A stretch of DNA of 64,000 bases from Synechococcus sp. RS9909 (GTDB lineage Bacteria; Cyanobacteriota; Cyanobacteriia; PCC-6307; Cyanobiaceae): NCBI RefSeq assembly GCF_014279595.1, contig NZ_CP047943.1, positions 372,001 to 436,000 on the forward strand, given 5' to 3'. Within the stretch, counting starts at the first letter, position 1. Each line of letters opens with the position of its first letter. The position numbers and the translations under genes were made by a program. Positions 6,829 through 13,581 of the stretch are shown in pieces. The notes under the pieces were generated by a model, which saw nothing but the letters and a program-made list of their open reading frames with translations, searched no databases and was not told the DNA's origin.

Positions 6829-7329
6829 TCACTCCTCCCCCACTTCAAACGCAACCACACGCTGACTACAAGCCACCACGATCTCTCCCCACCGCTCCCG
6901 GCTGACCTCCAGTCTCTCAGGCACCTCCCCTGCAATAGTCCCCATCCTCATCAACTTCTGCCCCCGCGCATACAGCTCCCTCCAGCTGGCCGGCACCTTG
7001 ATCAGGAAACCCTTATCCCTGAGATAGTGATACACCTCGCCGTTGGCATAGGTACGTGCATAGGGTCGAAAAGAGCCGCGCTCTTGTGAATAGCGACGGG
7101 CGGCCTGGATGATTCCGAGCATAGCGATCTGCTCCAGGTCCTCCTTGGGGTGACCGGTTCGGCGGGAGATATTGCCGGCTACGGTGACAGCAATGTCGCG
7201 GTGCTGCATCGCCAATTCATTAGCCGCGGCATGAGGATTTGCAGGACGATGCCGACGAGGTTTTGGTGGATAGGCGACGACTCGTGGATAAGGCCGATGT
7301 CGCTGATTTGGGTCTGCTGGTTGGCTCAT
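6829..7329 (-). CDS. phage-encoded sigma-70-like factor without region 4
   Basis: This 166-aa protein has a region 2 signature at about 64-106: DLEQIAMLGIIQAARRY followed by FRPYARTYANGEVYHYLRDKG, which is the core-binding and -10-recognising part of group 3 sigma factors. A region-3-like VPASWRELYARGQKL follows. It ends soon after, so no region 4 (-35 recognition) is present. The start at 7329 follows the terminase stop by four bases with GAGG as binding site, so it is co-transcribed with the packaging genes. It may direct late phage transcription. An alternative is a truncated host sigma factor carried by the phage. Confidence 0.75.
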   Translation of the reverse strand: MSQPADPNQRHRPYPRVVAYPPKPRRHRPANPHAAANELAMQHRDIAVTVAGNISRRTGHPKEDLEQIAMLGIIQAARRYSQERGSFRPYARTYANGEVYHYLRDKGFLIKVPASWRELYARGQKLMRMGTIAGEVPERLEVSRERWGEIVVACSQRVVAFEVGEE

Positions 7330-7333
7330 TGAT

Positions 7334-9052
7334 TTACCTCGAAAACACCATCGGCACTGGAGAAGTGCCGTAGCCCCTGCCGCGCCAGAACTGGGCCTCG
7401 ATCCAGAGCACCCCCTGGCAGAAGGCATCCACCTGGTCGTCGACGCCGCCCCGGGGCGAAAAGGCCAGCAGCTCCTCGATGAGGGAATCGGCCTTGCGGG
7501 CAAAGCGCACCTGGCCTGCCTCCACCAGCGGGGCAACGGCGTGGGCCCGGGATGCCTTGCTGCCCTTGGGTGGGATGGCGATCAGCCCCGGCACCTGGCG
7601 CTTGAGCAGCTGGCAGACGGCCGGGCCGTTGGCGGCGTCCTCGATCAGCACGGCATTGGGGCGCAGGCCCTGGCGCTCCAAGGAGGCGAGCGAGGCCAGC
7701 AGGAACTTGATCACCCCCGGCAGATCCAGCCGCTGGCGGTGGGCCCAGAGCGCCTCAATCTGGAGTTCAGCCCAGGGATCAAGTCCCCCTCCTTCGGCTC
7801 CGCGTCCCGCAAGGGTGTCCGTTGAGCTGACACCCCTTGGCGAACCTTGAGCAGCAGCGGCATTGGCCGCCAGCACCAAGCCTTGCCTCCTGGCATCCGC
7901 CGCAAGATGACGCTGGGGTTCGAGCAGGCCCAGCAACGCAAAACCGCAGGCGTCGTTCTCCTTGCCTTCCTTGAAGCTCAGGTCGCAGCTCAGCACCAAC
8001 GGCGCGTAGCGACGGGGCTGGCCTGGAGCGACCGGCAGTGGCGGCTGGATCCAGTCCTTGCGGAACAGCAGACCCTCCGCCGGGCTGGGCCGCTGCTGGT
8101 AGAGGGCATTCCACCAGTAGGAACCCAGGCGGGTGCGGATGCGCTGCAGCACCTCCAGCGGCACCCGCTCGGGGCAGAGCGGTTCGCCGGGTTGGCGCCA
8201 GTCGGGGACTTTCGTGCAGGTCTGCGGAATCTGCATAGAAATGGCCTCTGGCTCGGCGATGGCCGGCAGGTTGAGCACCGTCCAGTGCTCCGGGTTCTCT
8301 TCTGCCTCCTGCTCCAGGAGCCAGGCAGTCATGTCGTGGTGGTCCCAGCGGGTCTGCACCACCACCTGCGCTGCCGGGAGGAGGGCTCCATCGGCTGTGA
8401 GACCGGGCTCAGCCCGGGTGAACCAGACGCTCTTGAGCCAGTCGATTAGCCGCTCCCGCTGCAGTGCCGACTTGGCATCTTCCGGCCCCTTGTAGGGGTC
8501 GTCGATGATCCCGAGGTTGTAGCCCTTGCCCGTGAACGGACCCTTCACGCCGGCAGCGATGCAGCCGCCCCGCTGGGGGGTGAGCCAGTTGCCGACAGCC
8601 GCGGAATCCTTGGAGAGGGCATGACCGGTGATCCGGTAGTAGTGCCGCGCCTCACGGCTATGGGCATAGGCCAGCTCACCCGAATAGCTGGCAATGGCGC
8701 AGAACAGTTCGGGGTGGCGGCTCACCCAGTAGGCGGGGAACAGGCGTGAGACCAGCTGACTTTTCCCGTGCCGCGGCGGACAACAGACGATCAGGCGCGT
8801 CAGCTGCCCATCAGCCACCTGCTGCAGCAGATCGATCAGGAGCTCGGAGAGCCGGTGGAACTGGAAGCTCGGGAAGGCAGCGCGGATGAAGTCGCGGAAC
8901 AGCAGCCCTTGGCGGGTCATTGACGCCCGGTCAGGGTCTGGAACACCGAGCAGACCCCAGTCGGCCCAGAGGTCGGTGGCGGGATCCAGCAGCAGCCCGC
9001 CATCGGTTGGGACCGTGGCCGTGGCCGACGTGGTGGCAGCAATGCGACCCAT
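7334..9052 (-). CDS. terL: phage terminase large subunit
   Basis: This 572-aa DNA-packaging motor has a Walker A at about 91-99 (CPPRHGKSQ), a Walker B GIIDDPY at about 181-187, a coupling segment with QTRWDHHDMTAW, and a C-terminal RNase H-like nuclease with a late GGVDDQVDAF motif. I chose the ATG at 9052 because it overlaps the small-subunit stop (TGATG); a longer frame upstream would lie inside that gene. Between ATPase and nuclease there is a low-complexity stretch (AANAAAAQGSPRG and following) whose DNA contains a 10-bp hairpin, apparently an inserted element that kept the frame. The protein therefore still looks complete. Confidence 0.93.
   Translation of the reverse strand: MGRIAATTSATATVPTDGGLLLDPATDLWADWGLLGVPDPDRASMTRQGLLFRDFIRAAFPSFQFHRLSELLIDLLQQVADGQLTRLIVCCPPRHGKSQLVSRLFPAYWVSRHPELFCAIASYSGELAYAHSREARHYYRITGHALSKDSAAVGNWLTPQRGGCIAAGVKGPFTGKGYNLGIIDDPYKGPEDAKSALQRERLIDWLKSVWFTRAEPGLTADGALLPAAQVVVQTRWDHHDMTAWLLEQEAEENPEHWTVLNLPAIAEPEAISMQIPQTCTKVPDWRQPGEPLCPERVPLEVLQRIRTRLGSYWWNALYQQRPSPAEGLLFRKDWIQPPLPVAPGQPRRYAPLVLSCDLSFKEGKENDACGFALLGLLEPQRHLAADARRQGLVLAANAAAAQGSPRGVSSTDTLAGRGAEGGGLDPWAELQIEALWAHRQRLDLPGVIKFLLASLASLERQGLRPNAVLIEDAANGPAVCQLLKRQVPGLIAIPPKGSKASRAHAVAPLVEAGQVRFARKADSLIEELLAFSPRGGVDDQVDAFCQGVLWIEAQFWRGRGYGTSPVPMVFSR
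7810..7839. repeat. hairpin element inside terL
   Basis: CAAGGGTGTC (7810-7819) pairs with GACACCCCTTG (7829-7839) with one bulged C and a 9-base loop. It lies in the part of terL that encodes a Gly/Ala/Ser-rich linker not expected in large terminases, and reads in frame through it. This is how small palindromic repeats inserted in coding DNA look. I see no second copy in the window. Confidence 0.55.
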
Positions 9053-9636
9053 CAGCCCTTGGCCTCCGGCGGTTTGATCGGCGCCCGCAGTAGCCCGCCG
9101 ATCTCGGCGATCACACGGAAGGCGCCCACCGCTGCTGAGAACTGCTCCGCGTCCATCGCCCGACGGGCGCACTCATTGAGGGCAAAGATCTGCTCGGCCT
9201 GGTGCCTGCGCCGGTCGGAGATCAGTTCCTCCACCATCCGTTCGCGGGCGAGGTTGAGGTAGCGCGCGACGGTTTTGGTGTTGGTGACCCCCCAGTTTCG
9301 GGCAGCATTCTCCCGAATCTGGATGAGCGGAAGTCGCTGAGCGATCCATAGCTGGGCCTCTGCAATTCGCCTTTCCACCTCTTGTTTGCTGGGCCTTGGC
9401 GCGAAGGGCTTGGCTTCAGTGGGGTGAGGTGGCTGGCGACATCTCGGGTGCGACTTGCGGGCATTCGCGTTGGTTTTTCCACTGGAGGCGGCTTCCGATG
9501 CAGTGGATGTCCAGATCGGACCACCCTCAGGATCTTCAGCATCAGGAGCGCCGCGCAGCGCATGAACGGGATCGTCATGCTCCGCTTCTGCGGGTTGCGA
9601 ATGTTTGTCTTGTCCGCAGTCAGGATCTGCGGCCAT
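9052..9636 (-). CDS. terS: phage terminase small subunit
   Basis: This 194-aa protein has a disordered N-terminal half (about 1-85) and a helical C-terminal half with a DNA-binding segment: EVERRIAEAQLWIAQ, then AARNWGVTNTKTVARYL, a helix-turn-helix resembling those of small terminases that recognise the packaging start. It lies directly upstream of terL with a one-base stop/start overlap, the standard order. The start at 9636 could be internal, because the N-terminal half is low in information. No separate promoter was identified in the 124 bases that separate it from the next gene upstream. Confidence 0.8.
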   Translation of the reverse strand: MAADPDCGQDKHSQPAEAEHDDPVHALRGAPDAEDPEGGPIWTSTASEAASSGKTNANARKSHPRCRQPPHPTEAKPFAPRPSKQEVERRIAEAQLWIAQRLPLIQIRENAARNWGVTNTKTVARYLNLARERMVEELISDRRRHQAEQIFALNECARRAMDAEQFSAAVGAFRVIAEIGGLLRAPIKPPEAKG

Positions 9637-9760
9637 GTCTGAGCGGCATATTTCCCCTCAGTCTATCGCTGTTTGATGACTAATTTTGACGTTTATTGGA
9701 GACTATTTGCTCCCTAATGGGGAGGTTTGTTTCGTTTGTAATGCTCTTTCTGCTGTGTCG

Positions 9761-10927
9761 TCACTGTTGGTGCGCTTGGGCAAAGCAGCGCTTCTGGAAT
9801 TTCCAGCCGCATTTCCGGCCACCGCTTGAATCGTTAGGGGTGCCGACGACATACCACGTCAAGTCTTTGTCTAGCGGCTGAGGTAGGGCTCCACGGCTCC
9901 AGGCAGCTTTGGCCTTTCTTCGGATGGTGCCCTCGTCGTAGTTCATTATTATTGCCAGCTCATTCGATGTATAAATCCGAGGCTCGAGTTCAGGCTGTGC
10001 GCAACGATGGTTGGCTTTGGCGATGAGCAGTCCACTGCTCAAGAGCCGATCAAACCCTGGTTGCGTCGACAGTCCTTGTTGATGACGCAAGAAGGCGTGA
10101 ATCAGGATATTGAGATTCTGGCCATCCTGGGGCCTGTGAGCCCTCTGGCCAAGCTTGTACCAGGCAATGGCGCTTGCAATCCCTTCTTTGGCATCTTCCG
10201 AAACCTCATCCGTCGCCAGAAAGTCGTTGAGCATTCTGAGCAAGTGCTTGACCTGTGCAGGATCAGCGAGTGTCTCGGGCTTGAACTCCAGCTCGCCATT
10301 GTTTGCGCGTGTGGGGATCAGCTGCGCACGTTTGGCTCGGTCTTGCTCAACGCCGTGATCACTGCTCTTTTCAGTATCGGAATCAACTAAGGCTGAAACC
10401 TCGATCGGTGTTGCATGGATCCGCAGCGAGAGATGCAGGCTGCTGAGAGTGTCGAGGTGTCGTGTCAGCGAACTGTGCATCAATTCGCTGGCTTTTAGAG
10501 CGGCCTGGGGTAGGACGACATCTGCAACAGAGGCTTTGAGCCCACCTTTTATCGCTTGGATGGCGCTTGCTGCAGAGGGCATGCACTCCAAGAGCTGAGC
10601 ATGTGGGAAGGCCAGCTCTTGAAGGCGTCTCATCTGTTCGTGCTGCGCCTTCAGAACCGAATCCAGAGCGCTTGTTGTTCCGAAGGCACTCAGTGCCCCG
10701 CTCAACTGCGTATCAATCGTCGTTGGAAAGCTGATCCTTGGCGCCAGCCCAGAGATGATGTCGGGCATGCCGAAACCAGAGAGTGCGGCCACGGCTTGGG
10801 AAAATTCGTTCCCATCGCCAGAATTGCTTGAGCGGCGCCTCCTCGCCTTGGTGAGGCTGCTCTGATGGCTACGGCTGGTCGTGGCTGGCTCCTGGAGTGT
10901 CGCTGCAGGCATGGAGTGGATCGTCAT
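9761..10927 (-). CDS. 388-aa protein of unknown function with C-terminal HTH-like part
   Basis: I do not recognise this protein. From the ATG at 10927 it has a basic, disordered N-terminus (KARRRRSSNSGDGNEF), a long helical centre rich in Ala/Leu, and a C-terminal part with YTSNELAIIMNYDEGTIRRK, which looks like a helix-turn-helix of the excisionase/MerR sort. The start was chosen because GAGG lies 7 bases before it and a TATAAT box at 10964-10969 fits a 30-base leader; an ATG at 10954 would be almost leaderless. It is the last gene before the tRNA remnant that ends the island, and reads towards the terminase genes. A regulator of the element is possible. Confidence 0.7.
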   Translation of the reverse strand: MTIHSMPAATLQEPATTSRSHQSSLTKARRRRSSNSGDGNEFSQAVAALSGFGMPDIISGLAPRISFPTTIDTQLSGALSAFGTTSALDSVLKAQHEQMRRLQELAFPHAQLLECMPSAASAIQAIKGGLKASVADVVLPQAALKASELMHSSLTRHLDTLSSLHLSLRIHATPIEVSALVDSDTEKSSDHGVEQDRAKRAQLIPTRANNGELEFKPETLADPAQVKHLLRMLNDFLATDEVSEDAKEGIASAIAWYKLGQRAHRPQDGQNLNILIHAFLRHQQGLSTQPGFDRLLSSGLLIAKANHRCAQPELEPRIYTSNELAIIMNYDEGTIRRKAKAAWSRGALPQPLDKDLTWYVVGTPNDSSGGRKCGWKFQKRCFAQAHQQ

Positions 10928-10963
10928 CCGAACCTCTATGGGAGCCAGGCTCATTTGAGACAA

Positions 10964-10969
10964 ATTATA
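10964..10969 (-). promoter_or_regulatory. -10 box TATAAT upstream of the 388-aa gene
   Basis: A perfect TATAAT on the minus strand lies about 37 bases before the chosen ATG (10927). No convincing -35 box is seen at 16-18 bases upstream, so the promoter may need an activator. Confidence 0.5.
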
Positions 10970-11187
10970 ACGATTTTTTCTTATCTGGACTCTCCTGTGT
11001 GCACCATCCCTGGTGCTTGATCCCCGACAGCCGGCGCTGGTGGCCCCATGAGTGGATTCGCGCCATCTGAGACTGGTTGGAGATCGGAGGTGAAGATTTG
11101 ACAAATGGACTCAGCTAAGACCAGTGCTAGGCACTCGGTAGGCATGGCTTCGCTGAGATCGCTTGCCAGATCTCGACTCCAGGCAGT

Positions 11188-11229
11188 CTCATAATTCGCC
11201 TAAGGCGAGTTCGATCCTCGCGACCCCCA
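11188..11229 (+). tRNA. 3' half of a CAU-anticodon tRNA (Met or Ile), partial
   Basis: The segment has an anticodon loop CTCATAA (11188-11194), a 3' anticodon-stem strand TTCGC, a variable loop CTAAG, a perfect T arm GCGAG-TTCGATC-CTCGC (11205-11221), a 3' acceptor strand GACCCCC and discriminator A. The 5' half is absent: the bases before the loop do not pair with TTCGC and no GGGGGTC acceptor strand lies upstream. It is therefore not a functional gene but the duplicate 3' end that integration into a tRNA gene leaves at one side of an element. CCA is not encoded. Anticodon CAU fits elongator Met or lysidine-modified Ile. Confidence 0.75.
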
Positions 11230-11242
11230 TTCACCTCACCTG

Positions 11243-12550
11243 ATGCGCCTGCTGCTGCTGCTCGTCTTGCTGGCTTTGCCGGCCTTCTTCGCAGCGGTTG
11301 AGGTCGCGCTGTTGCGCTTGCGCCCCAGTCGCGTGCAGGTGCTGAGCGAGGAGGGGGTGGCGGGGGCTCCTTCGGTGCAACGTCTGCAGGGCCGTCTGCG
11401 CCGGGCGCTGTTGATGTCGCAGCTCGGTGTCACCCTGTCGCTGGTGGCCCTCGGCTGGGTGGCGCGCAGCATCGCCCAGAGCTGGTGGTCGCCGGCTGCG
11501 GCGGCCGGCCGCTGGTGGGATCTGCTCTGGTTCCTGGGGCTGGTTGCAGTGTCAACGCTCCTGGCCGGGTTGTTGCCCCGCGCCTGGGTGCTCAACCGTC
11601 CGGAACGGGCGGCGCTGCAGCTCGCCCCGATCCTGGAGGCGGTGATGCGTGTGTTGCGCCCTCTGCTCACCCTGCTCGAGACCTGCGCTTCGGTGTTGCT
11701 CCGACTCGTGGGACTGACGCCCCGCTGGGATGCCCTGGTGCCTGCTCTCACCGCCGGAGAGCTGGAAACATTGATCGAGAGCGGTGGCGTCACCGGGTTG
11801 CGACCGGATGAGCGCAACATCCTTGAAGGGGTGTTCGCCCTGCGCGACACCCAGGTGCGTGAGGTGATGGTGCCCCGCTCCGGCATGGTCACCCTGCCGG
11901 TGAGTGTGCGTTTCGCTGAGTTGATGGATGCGGTGCATCGCACCCGCCATGCCCGCTTTCCGGTGATCGGCCAGTCGCTGGATGATGTGCGCGGGGTGCT
12001 CGACCTGCGCCGTCTGGCGGAACCGATCGCTCGCGGGGTGTTGCAGGAGGATTCCCCGCTCGAGCCCTATCTGCTGCCGGCACAACGGGTGCTGGAAACA
12101 AGCACCCTGGCGGAACTGCTGGCCCTGATCCGTAGCGGCCATCCCCTGCTCCTGGTGGTGGATGAGCATGGCGGCACAGAGGGATTGGTGACCGCCGCCG
12201 ACCTCACCGGGGAGATCGTCGGTGATGAGCTGGAGCCTGAGCCCGCCGTACCCGACCTGCAGGCCGTGCCCGATCAATCCGGCGTCTGGCTCGTGGCAGG
12301 GGACCTGGAGATCTTTGAACTCAACCGCCAGCTGGGCCTGGAGCTGCCGGAAGCCACCGATCACCACACCCTGGCCGGATTCCTGCTCGAACGCCTCCAG
12401 CACATTCCGGCGCCTGGCGAGGCGCTGCGTCATCAGGGGGTGCAGTTCGAAATTCTGGAGATGGAAGGGCCGCGGATTGTGCGGGTGCGCATGGTCCTGC
12501 CTGAGGAGCGGGCGCCTTCCTTAGCGGAACCGGTCCAGGATCACCGATAA
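11243..12550 (+). CDS. CNNM/CorC-family membrane protein with CBS pair
   Basis: This 435-aa protein has an N-terminal DUF21-type membrane domain with about four hydrophobic segments, a CBS-domain pair (about 195-320, with REVMVPRSGMVTLPV at its start) and a C-terminal CorC/HlyC domain (about 335-430). Members are linked to Mg2+/Co2+ or other divalent-ion efflux; many are annotated hemolysin-like. It is the first core gene right of the island, beginning 13 bases after the tRNA remnant. It is followed after 26 bases by the oxidoreductase gene in the same direction. The substrate cannot be read from the sequence. Confidence 0.85.
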   Translation: MRLLLLLVLLALPAFFAAVEVALLRLRPSRVQVLSEEGVAGAPSVQRLQGRLRRALLMSQLGVTLSLVALGWVARSIAQSWWSPAAAAGRWWDLLWFLGLVAVSTLLAGLLPRAWVLNRPERAALQLAPILEAVMRVLRPLLTLLETCASVLLRLVGLTPRWDALVPALTAGELETLIESGGVTGLRPDERNILEGVFALRDTQVREVMVPRSGMVTLPVSVRFAELMDAVHRTRHARFPVIGQSLDDVRGVLDLRRLAEPIARGVLQEDSPLEPYLLPAQRVLETSTLAELLALIRSGHPLLLVVDEHGGTEGLVTAADLTGEIVGDELEPEPAVPDLQAVPDQSGVWLVAGDLEIFELNRQLGLELPEATDHHTLAGFLLERLQHIPAPGEALRHQGVQFEILEMEGPRIVRVRMVLPEERAPSLAEPVQDHR

Positions 12551-12576
12551 TCTGCTGCGATCCTGCACCTTCGCCG

Positions 12577-13581
12577 ATGACCGACCCCATGGTTCCGGTG
12601 AAGGTCGGCGTGATCGGCATCGGCAACATGGGGTGGCACCACGCCCGGGTGCTCAGCTTGCTCAAGGACGCGGAGCTGGTCGGCGTTGCAGATCCCGACG
12701 CCAAGCGGGGCCAGCTGGCCACTGAACAGTTCGCGTGTCGCTGGTTCGCGGATTACAACGCGATGCTCACGGAGGTGGAGGCGGTCTGCATCGCGGTGCC
12801 CACCCTGCTCCACCAGGCCGTTGGTCTGGCCTGTCTGGATGCCGGCCTGCATGTGCTGATCGAAAAGCCGATCGCCGCCAGCCAGGACGAGGCCGCCACC
12901 CTGATCGCGGCGGCCAGCCGCAACGGTCGCCTGCTTCAGGTGGGTCACATCGAGCGCTTCAATCCCGCCTTCCGCGAACTCACCAAGGTGGTGGCCAATG
13001 AGGAAGTGGTGGTGCTCGAGGCACGGCGCCACAGTCCCCATGCCGATCGCGCCAACGATGTGTCGGTGGTGCTGGATCTGATGATTCACGACCTCGACCT
13101 TGTGCTGGAGCTGGCCAGGGCGCCGGTCGTGCGCCTCGCTGCTGCCGGTGGAGCCAGCGCTGAAGGACCGCTGGATTACGTGAATGCCACGCTCGGATTC
13201 GCCAACGGTGTGGTGGCGAGCCTCACCGCCAGCAAGATGAGTCACCGCAAGATCCGCAGCCTCAGCGCCCACTGCCGGGCCAGCCTGGTGGAAACCGATT
13301 TCCTCAATCACACCCTTCACATTCATCGGCGCGCCCACGAGTGGTATTCCGCTGATCATGGTGAGTTGCTCTATCGCAACGATGGCTTCATCGAGGAGGT
13401 GAGCACCACCTCGATCGAACCGCTTTACGCCGAACTGGAGCACTTCCTGCAGTGTGTTCGCGGCCGTGAAACGCCGGCAGTGGACGGTCAGCAGGCTTCA
13501 CGCGCCCTGCGTCTGGCCGATCTGATCGAACAGGCCGTCGCCCACCCCGGCATGGGCGTTCCCCTCAGCGAGCCGATCTGA
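12577..13581 (+). CDS. Gfo/Idh/MocA-family oxidoreductase
   Basis: This 334-aa NAD(P)-dependent dehydrogenase has an N-terminal Rossmann fold (VGVIGIGNMGWHHARVL, about 9-25), the EKPIA motif whose Lys is catalytic (about 96-100), then the alpha/beta substrate domain with HIERFNPAF and a late HDLDLVLEL segment carrying the usual His. The substrate is a sugar or related polyol, not identifiable. Two ATGs (codons 1 and 5) are possible starts. It converges with the large GH15-like gene, overlapping its 3' end by 17 bases. In picocyanobacteria such enzymes often serve surface-sugar synthesis, which is inference here. Confidence 0.88.
   Translation: MTDPMVPVKVGVIGIGNMGWHHARVLSLLKDAELVGVADPDAKRGQLATEQFACRWFADYNAMLTEVEAVCIAVPTLLHQAVGLACLDAGLHVLIEKPIAASQDEAATLIAAASRNGRLLQVGHIERFNPAFRELTKVVANEEVVVLEARRHSPHADRANDVSVVLDLMIHDLDLVLELARAPVVRLAAAGGASAEGPLDYVNATLGFANGVVASLTASKMSHRKIRSLSAHCRASLVETDFLNHTLHIHRRAHEWYSADHGELLYRNDGFIEEVSTTSIEPLYAELEHFLQCVRGRETPAVDGQQASRALRLADLIEQAVAHPGMGVPLSEPI

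Larger units (their letters stand above)
10928..11242. other. island-edge non-coding region
   Basis: This 315-base region separates the last island gene from the first core gene. It holds the TATAAT box of the 388-aa gene, a perfect 6-bp hairpin GCACCA-TCCC-TGGTGC (11001-11016), an inverted repeat GAGATC / GATCTC (11155-11174) and the tRNA 3' remnant (11188-11229). Inverted repeats beside an attachment site could bind an integrase or excisionase; that is inference. Confidence 0.6.

Noticed and set aside
11101-11229. A complete tRNA or a tRNA interrupted by a group I intron
   Set aside because: Cyanobacterial tRNA(CAU) genes can carry group I introns in the anticodon loop, but no 5' half (D arm or GGGGGTC acceptor strand) occurs in the 260 bases upstream of the loop, so a remnant fits better.
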